From: Pseudomonadota bacterium | GTDB taxonomy: Bacteria; Pseudomonadota; Alphaproteobacteria; Rhizobiales; Rhizobiaceae | Reading direction: 5' to 3' | Assembly (NCBI GenBank): GCA_023419535.1 | Contig: JAEZXX010000004.1 | Span: 1 to 25,588 of the forward strand | DNA: 25,588 bases | Shown here: piece by piece, positions 14,579 to 22,253 of the stretch | How the letters are laid out: each line of letters begins with the position of its first letter | How positions within the stretch are numbered: the first letter of the stretch is position 1 | The notes under the pieces: generated by a model | Told to the model about the DNA's origin: nothing | Database searches by the model: none | What the model saw: only the letters and a program-made list of their open reading frames with translations | Program-made: the position numbers and the translations under genes

Positions 14579-16798
14579 TCAGGCGGCTTCCTGAGAGACG
14601 ACGCGCCCGCTCATGTAGTTCGGGAACCAGCTTTCATGCGCGATCGTGAGATCGTCGAGATCGACCTGGAGGAGGCCTTCGACGACGAAGCTGTGTCCGC
14701 CGACGCCGCCGATCTCAAGCGCCGGCACGCCCGCCGCCTCGGCCTGCGAGAGAACGGTCGCCGCCGTCTCGCGCTTCACCGCGATCACATAGCGCCCTTG
14801 GTCCTCGCCGAAGAGCTTGGCGTGCGGTTCGGCGCCGACCGGCTCGATCGCGACGCCGATCTTCGAGGCGATGGCGAGTTCGGCGAGCGCGACCGCGAGC
14901 CCGCCGTCCGACAGGTCGTGGCAAGTCCGCACGGTCCCGGCGCGGATCAGCCCGCGCACGAAGTCGCCGTTGCGCTTCTCCGCCTCCAGATCGACCTCCG
15001 GCGCGCGCCCCTCTTCGCGTCCATGGATTTCGCGCAGGAAGATCGATGCCCCGAGATGGGTGCCGTCGCCGCCGACGAGGATGAGGACGTCGCCCTCGGC
15101 GAGATTGTCGGTGCGAGCCGTCTTCGTGCGGTCCTCGACGAGACCGACGCCGCCGATCGTGGGCGTGGGCAGGATCGCGGCCCCGTGCGTCTCGTTGTAG
15201 AGGGAGACGTTGCCCGAGACGATCGGGAAGCCGAGCGCGCGGCAGGCCTCGCCGATGCCCTCGATGGCCTTCACGAACTGGCCCATGATCTCCGGCTTCT
15301 CGGGGTTGCCGAAATTGAGGTTGTCGGTCGCGGCCAGCGGCTCGGCCCCGACGGCCGTCAGATTGCGCCAGCATTCGGCGACCGCCTGCGCACCGCCGCG
15401 GTACGGGTCGGCCTCGCAGTAGCGCGGCGTCACGTCCGAGGAGAAGGCGAGGGCCTTCGTCGGATGGCCGTCGACGCGCACGAGGCCGCCGTCGCCGCCC
15501 GGGCGCTGCAGCGAGTTGCCCTGGATCAGCGTGTCGTACTGCTCGAAGACCCAGCGCCGTGAAGCGATGTCGGGCGAGCCGAGGATCGTCAGCAGCGCCT
15601 GCTCGTAGTCCGCGGGCTCGGGCACGTCCCGCGCCTCGATCGCCGGCAGCATCGTCGGCTCCACCCACGGGCGGTCGTACTCCGGCGCCTCGTCGCCGAG
15701 CTGCTTGATGGGCAGGTTCGCGACCTCCTTGCCCTCGAACAGGATGCGGAAGCGCAGGTCGTCGGTCGTCTTGCCGACGATGGCGAAGTCGAGGCCCCAT
15801 TTGACGAAGATCGCCTCGGCTTCCTCGCGCTTCTCGGGCCTCAGCACCATGAGCATGCGCTCCTGGCTTTCGGAAAGCATCATCTCGTAAGCCGTCATGC
15901 GCTCCTCGCGCACCGGCACCTTGTCCAGCTCCAGTTCGATGCCGAGGTCGCCCTTGGCGCCCATCTCGACGGCCGAGCAGGTGAGGCCCGCCGCACCCAT
16001 GTCCTGGATCGCGATGACGGCGCCGGTCGCCATCAGCTCGAGGCAGGCTTCCAGGAGGCACTTCTCGGTGAAGGGGTCGCCCACCTGCACGGTCGGACGC
16101 TTCTCCTCGATCGTGTCGTCGAACTCGGCCGACGCCATGGTGGCGCCGCCGACGCCGTCGCGGCCCGTCTTGGCGCCGAGATACACGACCGGCAGGCCGA
16201 CGCCTTCGGCCTTGGAGTAGAAGATGGCGTCGGTCCTCGCCAGGCCCGCGGCGAAGGCGTTGACGAGGCAGTTGCCGTTATAGCGCGGGTGGAAGTTCAC
16301 CTCGCCGCCGACGGTCGGAACGCCGAAGGAATTGCCGTAGCCGCCGACGCCGGCCACGACCCCGGCCACGAGATGGCGCGTCTTCGGGTGGTCCGGCGCG
16401 CCGAAGCGCAGGGCGTTCATCGCCGCGATCGGCCGGGCACCCATGGTGAACACGTCGCGCAGGATGCCGCCGACGCCCGTCGCCGCCCCTTGGTAGGGCT
16501 CGATATAGGAGGGATGGTTGTGGCTCTCCATCTTGAAGACGACGCACAGCCCGTCGCCGATGTCGACGACGCCGGCATTCTCGCCGGGCCCCTGGATGAC
16601 GCGCTCGCCCTTGGTCGGGAGCGTGCGCAGCCAGCGCTTGGAGGATTTGTACGAGCAGTGCTCGTTCCACATCGCCGAGAAGATGCCGAGCTCGGTGATA
16701 GTCGGCTCGCGGCCGATCAGCGTCAGGATGCGCTCGTACTCGTCGGGCTTGAGGCCGTGGCTGGCGACGAGGTCGGGCGTGATGGCGATGTCGGTCAT
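14579..16798 (-). CDS. purL: Phosphoribosylformylglycinamidine synthase subunit PurL
   Basis: 739-aa small-type PurL, the ATP-dependent synthetase subunit that turns FGAR into FGAM in purine synthesis, using ammonia from PurQ with PurS as bridge. Signatures: SAMWNEHCSYKSSK (catalytic His47), GENAGVVDIGDGLCVVFKMESHNHPS for nucleotide and metal, FGVPTVGGEV, IQDMGAAGLTCSAVEMG, FGNPEKPEIMGQF and SDGGLAVALAELA. ATG 16798 lacks a strong ribosome site. The 84-base gap upstream of it holds a hairpin (GGCAGG / CCTGCC, 16812-16834) and no clear promoter. It is separated from purQ by three accessory genes, unlike the usual direct purQ-purL order, yet the same direction and close spacing suggest one transcript. 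Confidence 0.98.
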   Translation of the reverse strand: MTDIAITPDLVASHGLKPDEYERILTLIGREPTITELGIFSAMWNEHCSYKSSKRWLRTLPTKGERVIQGPGENAGVVDIGDGLCVVFKMESHNHPSYIEPYQGAATGVGGILRDVFTMGARPIAAMNALRFGAPDHPKTRHLVAGVVAGVGGYGNSFGVPTVGGEVNFHPRYNGNCLVNAFAAGLARTDAIFYSKAEGVGLPVVYLGAKTGRDGVGGATMASAEFDDTIEEKRPTVQVGDPFTEKCLLEACLELMATGAVIAIQDMGAAGLTCSAVEMGAKGDLGIELELDKVPVREERMTAYEMMLSESQERMLMVLRPEKREEAEAIFVKWGLDFAIVGKTTDDLRFRILFEGKEVANLPIKQLGDEAPEYDRPWVEPTMLPAIEARDVPEPADYEQALLTILGSPDIASRRWVFEQYDTLIQGNSLQRPGGDGGLVRVDGHPTKALAFSSDVTPRYCEADPYRGGAQAVAECWRNLTAVGAEPLAATDNLNFGNPEKPEIMGQFVKAIEGIGEACRALGFPIVSGNVSLYNETHGAAILPTPTIGGVGLVEDRTKTARTDNLAEGDVLILVGGDGTHLGASIFLREIHGREEGRAPEVDLEAEKRNGDFVRGLIRAGTVRTCHDLSDGGLAVALAELAIASKIGVAIEPVGAEPHAKLFGEDQGRYVIAVKRETAATVLSQAEAAGVPALEIGGVGGHSFVVEGLLQVDLDDLTIAHESWFPNYMSGRVVSQEAA

Positions 16799-16882
16799 GG
16801 GGCTCGGGCTCGGCAGGCGCTTCGTCGCCCTGCCTCTAGCCCGGCTGGCGCCGAGATTGAAGGGCCGGCGACGGACGGCGGT

Positions 16883-17269
16883 TCAGTTCGCGGGCAGCCA
16901 AACACCCGGCGAGCGCGCCAGCCGGCGGCACGCGGCGGCTTCCTCCGCGCTGCGCAGAATCAGGACGTCGTCGTCCGCCTGGCTGATGAAGTCCTGCGTG
17001 ACGCGGCGTTGCAGGATGAGAAGCGTGTAGTCCGCTGCTTCGCCCGCGCCCGCAGGCGAACGCACGCAGGTCCCGTGGCCGCGCCCGTCGGAAAAGAGGA
17101 GGCCGTCGAGCCGGTCGACGCTGGCGCGGCGGTAGACCACCGCCGCGGTCTGCCCGACATAGGTCGCCTCGGCGGGCGTCATCGGCAGGAGCGCCGGGTT
17201 GGCGTCGACCGAGGCGCATGCGCCCAGCGAAAGAGCGGCCGCGAGGGCGGCGACCCGCGCGGCCCTCAT
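16883..17269 (-). CDS. Hypothetical lipoprotein
   Basis: 128-aa predicted lipoprotein. The start MRAARVAALAAALSLGACAS has a short charged end, a hydrophobic stretch and a lipobox-like LGAC with Cys18 as the acylation site. The rest is a soluble small domain with a cysteine pair (GTCVR, AAACRRL), possibly disulfide bonded in the periplasm. No family recognised. ATG 17269 overlaps the stop of the membrane-protein gene by 4 bases (ATGA), so it is translated by coupling to it. The pair sits upstream of purL in the same direction. A longer open frame extends upstream but runs antisense-like through the membrane gene in another frame and is not believable. Confidence 0.72.
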   Translation of the reverse strand: MRAARVAALAAALSLGACASVDANPALLPMTPAEATYVGQTAAVVYRRASVDRLDGLLFSDGRGHGTCVRSPAGAGEAADYTLLILQRRVTQDFISQADDDVLILRSAEEAAACRRLARSPGVWLPAN

Positions 17270-17907
17270 GCGCGGGACCAGACGTGGCTTGGCGAGCGCA
17301 CTGCCGATCCGTCGGCGCGCCGGTCGGCCTCCTGGCCTGCGGCGAGGGCCGCCACGGCAAGAAGCAGATAGGCGGCGAGTTCCGAAAACTCCTCCAGCAT
17401 CGGAAGATCGCGCCCGTCCGCGACCTGACCGACGATGAGCAGGCCGAGCACGAGGAGGAGCGGAAGGCAGCGCAGGACGAAACGGGGGAGAGCCCGGAAC
17501 TCCGACCGGCGCAAGGCGCGGGGCCCCAGCGCAGGGTTGCGCCAGACGAGCCCGATCCAGAGAAGCAGCGGCAGAAGGTAGCCGAGCGTCTTGGTGCCGC
17601 CCGGCATGCAGGGCCCGGCCTCGTAGAAGGGGCTGCCGCAGCGCGGCAGTTCGCGCACGAGGAAGAGGAGAGAGAACAGAGCGAGCCCGAGGGCCAGCCG
17701 TCCTGCCCAGCCGTCGAGGTTCAGGCTCGCCCGCGAAAAGACGATGGCGGCGCCGAGAAGCGCACCGATCTGGAGCATCTCCCAAGGGCCGTTCTCGCTG
17801 AACCAGCCCCCCCGCCAATCCGACAGGACGACGATCGCGAGGGCTCCGAGGAGGCTCGACGACAAGATCATGACGTCCAGAAGACGTGGAGATGACACCC
17901 GGAACAT
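17266..17907 (-). CDS. Hypothetical six-helix membrane protein
   Basis: 213-aa integral membrane protein with about six hydrophobic segments: residues 10-30 (VMILSSSLLGALAIVVL), 43-60 (MLQIGALLGAAIVF), 68-85 (LALGLALFSLLFLV), 107-122 (LGYLLPLLLWIGLVW), 144-163 (LPLLLVLGLLIVGQV) and 175-192 (LAAYLLLAVAALAAG). Between the third and fourth helix is a loop with two cysteines (RCGSP, GPCMPGG). A charged EEFSEL stretch precedes the last helix. No family recognised. Start: ATG 17907 is the longest; Met13 (17871) and an in-frame GTG are alternatives, none with a clear ribosome site. The stop overlaps the next lipoprotein start, so the two probably act together at the envelope. No purine role is evident. 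Confidence 0.7.
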   Translation of the reverse strand: MFRVSSPRLLDVMILSSSLLGALAIVVLSDWRGGWFSENGPWEMLQIGALLGAAIVFSRASLNLDGWAGRLALGLALFSLLFLVRELPRCGSPFYEAGPCMPGGTKTLGYLLPLLLWIGLVWRNPALGPRALRRSEFRALPRFVLRCLPLLLVLGLLIVGQVADGRDLPMLEEFSELAAYLLLAVAALAAGQEADRRADGSAVRSPSHVWSRA

Positions 17908-17923
17908 GGGGTGTGCTTACGCC

Positions 17924-18325
17924 TTAAACCTCGCAAGAGGAAGCGCCCGCGCTCCAGCGCGCGATGTCGGACCGGATCCGGGTCGCTGCCGGTGTTCCGA
18001 GGAGCGGCCCGTAGGTCTCGACCGCGCTCGATCCCGTCTGGCCCTCCACGACCAGGAGCGGCCTCGCCTCCATGCGGCCACGCGGCACCAGCAGGAATCG
18101 GGGACGGCCGGAGAAGGAGGAGAGTTCGGGCGCAAGGCCGAACGCCGCAAAGGTCCGGTCGCCGGAGCGGATCCAGCAGCGGTTCGCCGTCACGGCCAGA
18201 CGCTCCATCCGGTCCAGGCCGGTGTCGGCAGGGGCGACGGGAGCCGGGGCCACCGTCGGCGCCCGATCGACGCAACCGCCGAGAAGAGCGAGCAGCGCCA
18301 GAGACCCGAGGAGCGGTGACCTCAC
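17924..18325 (-). CDS. Hypothetical lipoprotein downstream of purQ
   Basis: 133-aa predicted lipoprotein. MRSPLLGSLALLALLGGC carries a good lipobox LGGC with Cys18 as the modified residue; a Pro/Ala/Val linker (APTVAPAPVAPAD) follows, then a soluble domain with NRCWIRSGD and a final SSCEV, a likely disulfide. No family recognised. The start is a GTG at 18325 overlapping the purQ stop by 4 bases (GTGA), so it depends on purQ translation. Lying inside a purine operon and yet exported, it is probably an operon passenger rather than a purine enzyme. Proximity to the membrane gene and second lipoprotein (16 bases to the next) suggests a three-gene envelope group. Confidence 0.75.
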   Translation of the reverse strand: MRSPLLGSLALLALLGGCVDRAPTVAPAPVAPADTGLDRMERLAVTANRCWIRSGDRTFAAFGLAPELSSFSGRPRFLLVPRGRMEARPLLVVEGQTGSSAVETYGPLLGTPAATRIRSDIARWSAGASSCEV

Positions 18326-19005
18326 GCGGCGCGCGCCGCGGGCGAGAGGCCGAGCACGCTATCGAAGATGCCGCGCCCATCCGTGCCGCCATGCTCCGGC
18401 TCGACGAGGTTTTCGGGGTGCGGCATCAGGCCAAGAACGTTGCCCGCCTCGTTCACGATCCCTGCGATGTCGCGCACCGCACCATTGGGGTTCGTGCCCT
18501 CGGCGTAGCGGAACGCGACCCGGTTCTCACCCTCGAGCCGCGCGAGCGTCTCCTCGTCGGCGAAGTAGTTGCCGTCGTGGTGCGCCACCGGGCAGCGGAT
18601 GATCTGGCCTTGGCTGTAGGCCGTCGTGAAGCGCGTCGAAGCGTTGGCGATCTCCAGCTTCACCTCGCGGCAGACGAAGTGGAGGCTCGTGTTGCGCATC
18701 AGCGCGCCCGGGAGGAGGCCGGCCTCGCACAGGATCTGGAAGCCGTTGCAGACGCCGAGGACCGGAACGCCCTTCGACGCTTCGTCGGCCACGGCGCGCA
18801 TCACCGGCGAGCGCGCCGCGATGGCGCCGCAGCGCAGATAGTCGCCGAAGGAGAAGCCGCCCGGCACCACGATGAGGTCGACCGCCGGAACCGCCGTCTC
18901 GGTCTGCCAGACGGTAAGGGGCTCGGTCCCCGTGATGTGGCGCAGCGCCGCGATCATGTCGCGGTCGCGGTTGAGGCCGGGGAGGAGGACGACGGCGGTC
19001 TTCAT
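18322..19005 (-). CDS. purQ: Phosphoribosylformylglycinamidine synthase subunit PurQ
   Basis: 227-aa class I glutamine amidotransferase subunit that frees ammonia from glutamine for PurL. The catalytic triad is visible: Cys86 in GVCNGFQIL, and His196 and Glu198 in LMPHPENL. The start MKTAVVLLPGLNRDRDM and the VPGGFSFGDYLRCGAIAA segment are typical of PurQ. Length is normal. ATG 19005 overlaps the stop of the preceding coiled-coil gene by 4 bases (ATGA), and its own stop overlaps the next lipoprotein start. These overlaps place purQ in a tightly coupled series. The order purS-small gene-purQ differs from the usual direct purS-purQ pair. Confidence 0.98.
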   Translation of the reverse strand: MKTAVVLLPGLNRDRDMIAALRHITGTEPLTVWQTETAVPAVDLIVVPGGFSFGDYLRCGAIAARSPVMRAVADEASKGVPVLGVCNGFQILCEAGLLPGALMRNTSLHFVCREVKLEIANASTRFTTAYSQGQIIRCPVAHHDGNYFADEETLARLEGENRVAFRYAEGTNPNGAVRDIAGIVNEAGNVLGLMPHPENLVEPEHGGTDGRGIFDSVLGLSPAARAA

Positions 19006-19259
19006 GGATGCGGCTCGAAAGGATGCTGGGGTTCGGCGAGCTCGCGCAACTCGAGCCGACGCTCGACACGGTCGAGGCGTTGGTCGATCCGCGAAAGGAC
19101 GGCGTAGACGTTGTTCGTGTCGGTCTGCGTCGAGAGAAGGTGGCCGCGAAACGCCGCCATGCTCTGCGAGTGCTCGACCGCAAGATGCTCCAGGTTCGTC
19201 AATCGCTGCTGGATGCTCTTCAGCACCTCATAGAGGAGATCGTTCGTCACCTCGGCCAC
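19002..19259 (-). CDS. Small coiled-coil protein of unknown function (copy B)
   Basis: 85-aa protein, MAEVTNDLLYEVLKSIQQRL onward, mostly helical with heptads in the first third and again at LSRIDQRLDRVERRLELRE; a Pro-rich tail (EPQHPFEPHP) ends it. No signal peptide or membrane helix. GTG 19259 has AGGAG at 8 bases; an in-frame GTG at 19250 begins TND exactly as copy A at 14265 begins. Copy A (14041-14265) and this gene share the TND start, VL spacing, the central YAVL/YVLV and the charged end, so they look like diverged paralogs. It lies 19 bases after purS and overlaps purQ. I know such small coiled-coil genes near purQ in related genomes but no function. Confidence 0.75.
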   Translation of the reverse strand: MAEVTNDLLYEVLKSIQQRLTNLEHLAVEHSQSMAAFRGHLLSTQTDTNNVYAVLSRIDQRLDRVERRLELRELAEPQHPFEPHP

Positions 19260-19278
19260 CGGTCACGCTCCTTCGAAG

Positions 19279-19521
19279 CTAGACGATCTCCACAGCGTAG
19301 TTCTCGATGACGGTGTTGGCGAGAAGCTTCTCGCACATCGCCTCGAGTTCGGCCGATGCGGCGGCGCGGTCGGAGGTCTGGAGCGTCACGTCGAACACCT
19401 TGCCCTGCCGGACCGGGCCGACGCCGTCGAATCCGAGCGAGCCGAGGGCACCCTCGATGGCCTTGCCCTGCGGGTCGAGAACGCCGGTCTTGAGCGTGAC
19501 GAGGATGCGCGCCTGGATCAC
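19279..19521 (-). CDS. purS: Phosphoribosylformylglycinamidine synthase subunit PurS
   Basis: 80-aa small subunit that bridges PurL and PurQ and helps pass ammonia. The fold pattern is right: QARILVTLKTGVLDPQGKAIEGAL, LGFDGVGPVRQGKVFDV, and the end LLANTVIENYAVEIV. The start is a GTG at 19521; no ATG gives a full product. It lies 73 bases after purC, with a hairpin between, and 19 bases before the small coiled-coil gene. Small-type PurL always works with PurS and PurQ, and all three are in this window. Confidence 0.96.
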   Translation of the reverse strand: MIQARILVTLKTGVLDPQGKAIEGALGSLGFDGVGPVRQGKVFDVTLQTSDRAAASAELEAMCEKLLANTVIENYAVEIV

Positions 19522-19570
19522 TTGATATGCCTGTCCCTGGAGTAGACGAGTCGGGGTCCCGATGCCGGAC

Positions 19571-19590
19571 GCGGCGCTTCTCTGCGCCGC
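19571..19590 (-). other. Intercistronic hairpin between purC and purS
   Basis: Perfect 7-bp stem GCGGCGC / GCGCCGC with a 6-base loop, four bases after the purC stop. There is no T tract, so transcription probably continues; it may protect the purC end or reduce downstream expression. Confidence 0.45.
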
Positions 19591-19594
19591 CGCC

Positions 19595-20359
19595 TCACTT
19601 GACCAGCACCGGCCCTGTAGGGCGGGGCGGCTCGTTCTCGTTCATGATGCCGAGCCGGCGCGCCACCTCCTGGTAGGCCTCGACGAGGCCGCCCATGTCG
19701 CGGCGGAAGCGGTCCTTGTCGAGCTTGTCGTTGGTCGACACGTCCCACAGGCGGCAGGAGTCCGGCGAGATCTCGTCGGCGACGATGATGCGCATCATGT
19801 CGCCTTCGTAGAGGCGGCCGGTCTCGATCTTGAAGTCGACGAGCTGGATGCCGACGCCGAGGAACAGGCCCGACAGGAAGTCGTTGACGCGGATCGCCAA
19901 CGCCATGATGTCGTCGATCTCCTGCGGGCTCGCCCAGCCGAAGGCCGTGATGTGCTCTTCCGACACCATCGGGTCGTCGAGCTGGTCGGCCTTGTAGTAG
20001 AACTCGATGATCGAGCGGGGCAGCACCGTGCCCTCCTCGATGCCGAGGCGCTTGGCCAGCGAGCCGGCGGCGACGTTGCGCACCACCACCTCGAGCGGGA
20101 TGATCTCGACTTCCTTGATCAGCTGCTCGCGCATGTTGAGCCGCTTGATGAAATGCGTCGGGATGCCGATGCGGTTCAGATGCGTGAAGATGTATTCCGA
20201 GATGCGGTTGTTGAGGACGCCCTTGCCGTCGACGATCTCGTGCTTCTTCTTGTTGAAGGCGGTCGCGTCGTCCTTGAAGAACTGGACGAGCGTGCCGGGC
20301 TCGGGACCCTCGTAAAGGATCTTGCCCTTGCCTTCGTAGATACGGCGGCGACGTGTCAT
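19595..20359 (-). CDS. purC: Phosphoribosylaminoimidazole-succinocarboxamide synthase
   Basis: 254-aa SAICAR synthetase, which joins aspartate to CAIR using ATP. Signatures: RRIYEGKGKILYEGPEPG, FKDDATAFNKKKHEIVDGKG, PLEVVVRNVAAGSLAKR, and the C-terminal LVDFKIETGR with IVADEISPDSCRLWD. Length is normal for bacteria. The open frame reaches 20446, but ATG 20359 (MTRRRRIYEGKGK) matches the family start; no strong ribosome site is seen. It is the first gene of the leftward series purC-purS-small gene-purQ and diverges from the DUF1476 gene, an arrangement frequent in alphaproteobacteria. The 221-base divergent gap must hold both promoters; the one for purC was not identified with confidence. Confidence 0.98.
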   Translation of the reverse strand: MTRRRRIYEGKGKILYEGPEPGTLVQFFKDDATAFNKKKHEIVDGKGVLNNRISEYIFTHLNRIGIPTHFIKRLNMREQLIKEVEIIPLEVVVRNVAAGSLAKRLGIEEGTVLPRSIIEFYYKADQLDDPMVSEEHITAFGWASPQEIDDIMALAIRVNDFLSGLFLGVGIQLVDFKIETGRLYEGDMMRIIVADEISPDSCRLWDVSTNDKLDKDRFRRDMGGLVEAYQEVARRLGIMNENEPPRPTGPVLVK

Positions 20360-20519
20360 CAATGAGCGCTCGATCGTGAGTGGGCGGCCCGGACGGTCGC
20401 AACCGCTCGATCTGATCCCGGGCCTCAAGGCGCGTGAATAGACCATCGGGCCGCTCTAAACAATCGCCGCGCGTCGATTGGCCTGCCGGCGTGCCGCGTG
20501 GGGATCGGCCTGTCGATCC

Positions 20520-20547
20520 TTCAAATCGACGTCGCCTTGCCTAGATC
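20520..20547 (+). promoter_or_regulatory. Candidate promoter of the DUF1476 gene
   Basis: TTCAAA (20520-20525), 16 bases, TAGATC (20542-20547). Fit to consensus is moderate. No purine riboswitch or clear repressor dyad was recognised in the divergent gap 20360-20580. Confidence 0.3.
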
Positions 20548-20580
20548 GGTGGCAGACGAAACGACGAGGAGCCGTAAGAG

Positions 20581-20898
20581 ATGTCGCTGAAGGACCGCCG
20601 GGACGAGATGGAGTCGCGCTACGCGCACGACCAGGAGAAGAAGTTCAAGATCGAATCCCGCCGCAACCGGATCTTCGGCCAGTGGGCCGCCGGCAAGCTC
20701 GGAAAGTCCGGCGCGGACGCCGACGCCTATGTGCAGGAGGTCGTGAAGGCGAGCTTCGCACGGGCCGGCGACGAGGACATCGTGGAGAAGGTGGAAGGCG
20801 ATTTCCGCGCGGGCGGCGTCGATCTCTCGGCCGACGACATTCGGCGCGAACTCGAGACCTCGTTCGTCGAGGCCGAGCGCCAAGTGAACGCAGGCTGA
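20581..20898 (+). CDS. DUF1476 protein, F1-ATPase inhibitor zeta-subunit family
   Basis: 105-aa alphaproteobacterial DUF1476 protein. In Paracoccus denitrificans this family is the zeta subunit that inhibits ATP hydrolysis by F1Fo-ATPase by inserting its N-terminus into F1. The family pattern is clear: MSLKDRRDEMESRYAHDQEK, KIESRRNRIFGQWAA, a D-A-Y segment, and DLSADDIRRELE. In many Hyphomicrobiales the inhibitory action is weak, so activity here is uncertain. GAGGAG lies 9 bases before ATG 20581. The aldolase gene starts 5 bases after the stop, so the two share a transcript. Confidence 0.93.
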   Translation: MSLKDRRDEMESRYAHDQEKKFKIESRRNRIFGQWAAGKLGKSGADADAYVQEVVKASFARAGDEDIVEKVEGDFRAGGVDLSADDIRRELETSFVEAERQVNAG

Positions 20899-20903
20899 CC
20901 GGG

Positions 20904-21656
20904 ATGACCGTTCCGAGCCTTCGGGCGGACGACTTCCGGGTGGCGGCGTGGTCGGGACTGACCGACCCCGCCGCGCTCCAGGCGGTCGCCGAGGCGCCCT
21001 TCGACGTGGTCGTTCTCGACATGCAGCACGGGCTGCACGACGTGGCGAGCATCCACAAGGGGATTGCCATGGTCACCGCCGCCGGAAAGCCGACGGTGGT
21101 CCGCGTTCCGCTCGGCGAGCTCGGAACCGTATCGCGCGCCCTCGACTTCGGGGCCGCGGGCATCATCCTGCCGATGATCGAAAGCGCAGAGGACGCGAGG
21201 GCGTTCGTCGCGGTCGCCAAGTATGCCCCCCTCGGCCAGCGCTCCTTCGGGCCGGCCCAGGCGGTGCGCGTGCACGGTTACCCGGACGCGCGGACCTACA
21301 TGGAGGGCGCGAACGCCGCGACGCTGACGATCGCGATGATCGAGACGCAGAGCGCCTATCGCGACCTCGACGCCATCCTCGGCGTAGAAGGGCTCGACGG
21401 CGTCCTCGTCGGCCCGGCCGACCTGTCGATCGCTCTTACGGGCCGGCTGGATGCGGACGGCGAGGCGGTCCTCGAAGCGGCGGGCGAGATCGCCCGCAAG
21501 GCCAAGGCGGCGGGTAAGCTCGCGTCGATCTACGTCTCGGGCCGGGCGGCGGCAGCCAGAGCGAAGGCGCAAGGCTTCGATCTCGCCTGCTCGCAGGTCG
21601 ACGACGCGACTGACGCCGCGGCTGCGAGCCGAAGGGCGGCGGAGTTGCGCGGCTGA
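20904..21656 (+). CDS. HpcH/HpaI family aldolase
   Basis: 250-aa class II (metal-dependent) pyruvate aldolase-like protein of the HpcH/HpaI family, which cleaves or forms 2-keto-hydroxy acids via a pyruvate enolate. Visible signatures: FDVVVLDMQHGLHD (His42, likely catalytic base), VVRVPLGE (Arg67), GAAGIILPMIES with the metal Glu, AMIETQSAYRDLD (second metal Glu147) and VLVGPADLSIAL (Asp173). The actual substrate cannot be read from sequence; relatives include macrophomate synthase-like and 4-hydroxy-2-oxovalerate types. The gene lies 5 bases after the DUF1476 gene in one transcript; there is no evident functional link. It converges with the hydrolase gene, 4 bases between the stops. Confidence 0.9.
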   Translation: MTVPSLRADDFRVAAWSGLTDPAALQAVAEAPFDVVVLDMQHGLHDVASIHKGIAMVTAAGKPTVVRVPLGELGTVSRALDFGAAGIILPMIESAEDARAFVAVAKYAPLGQRSFGPAQAVRVHGYPDARTYMEGANAATLTIAMIETQSAYRDLDAILGVEGLDGVLVGPADLSIALTGRLDADGEAVLEAAGEIARKAKAAGKLASIYVSGRAAAARAKAQGFDLACSQVDDATDAAAASRRAAELRG

Positions 21657-21660
21657 CCGC

Positions 21661-22221
21661 TCAGTCGTGAAGCTTCAGACCCGCGAGGAACTTCCCGAAA
21701 GTCAGCAATCCCTCCGGCCATGGACCGTGGCCGGAGGCCGCGTTGATATGACCCGATTCTCCGGCATCGACGAAGAGCGAGCCCCAGGCGCCGGCGATGT
21801 CCTCGGCGGCCTCGAAGGACGAGAAGTCGTCGTTGCGGCTGGCGACGACGATCGAGGGAAAGGGCAGGGGATCGCGCGGATAGGGCCCGAAGGTCATCAG
21901 GTGCTGCGGGCGGATCGCCGGGTTGGCGACGTCCGGCGGCGCGACGAGAAAGGCGCCGACGACAGGGCGATGGAAGTGCGGGATCGCCTGCACCGCGGTC
22001 GCCACTCCGAGGGAGTGGGCGACGATGACGACCGGCTTCTCGGCCTCGTTCACGGCGTTCGCCATCACCCGCACCCAGTCCTCGCGGACGGGCTTCGACC
22101 ACTCCGCCTGCTCGACGCGCCGCGCGCTGGAGAGCTTGCGCTCCCAGCGGGTCTGCCAGTGCTGGTCGGACGATCCGGTGTAGCCCGGAACGATGAGGAT
22201 GTCGGCTTGGGATGCGCGCAT
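21661..22221 (-). CDS. RBBP9/YdeN family alpha/beta hydrolase
   Basis: 186-aa small serine hydrolase. The first strand DILIVPGYTGSSDQHWQTRWE carries the family mark (PGY-x-HW-x-W, shown in parts). The nucleophile elbow is VIVAHSLGVATA, with Ser in HSLG; Asp in VVASRNDDFSSFE and His in AGESGHINAASGHGPWPEG fill the triad. Such proteins are cytoplasmic hydrolases of unclear natural substrate. ATG 22221 gives the usual start; the frame stays open to 22380, but that part is arginine-rich and not family-like. The gene is in the leftward direction behind cls and a small broken gene, and may be their last cistron. Confidence 0.92.
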   Translation of the reverse strand: MRASQADILIVPGYTGSSDQHWQTRWERKLSSARRVEQAEWSKPVREDWVRVMANAVNEAEKPVVIVAHSLGVATAVQAIPHFHRPVVGAFLVAPPDVANPAIRPQHLMTFGPYPRDPLPFPSIVVASRNDDFSSFEAAEDIAGAWGSLFVDAGESGHINAASGHGPWPEGLLTFGKFLAGLKLHD

Positions 22222-22253
22222 GGGCGGCGAGGTGGGCGATCGCCCGCCCGTTG

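Noticed and set aside
20360..20580. A purine riboswitch or PurR operator upstream of purC
   Set aside because: No riboswitch core or convincing dyad was found; the region looks like an ordinary divergent promoter gap.
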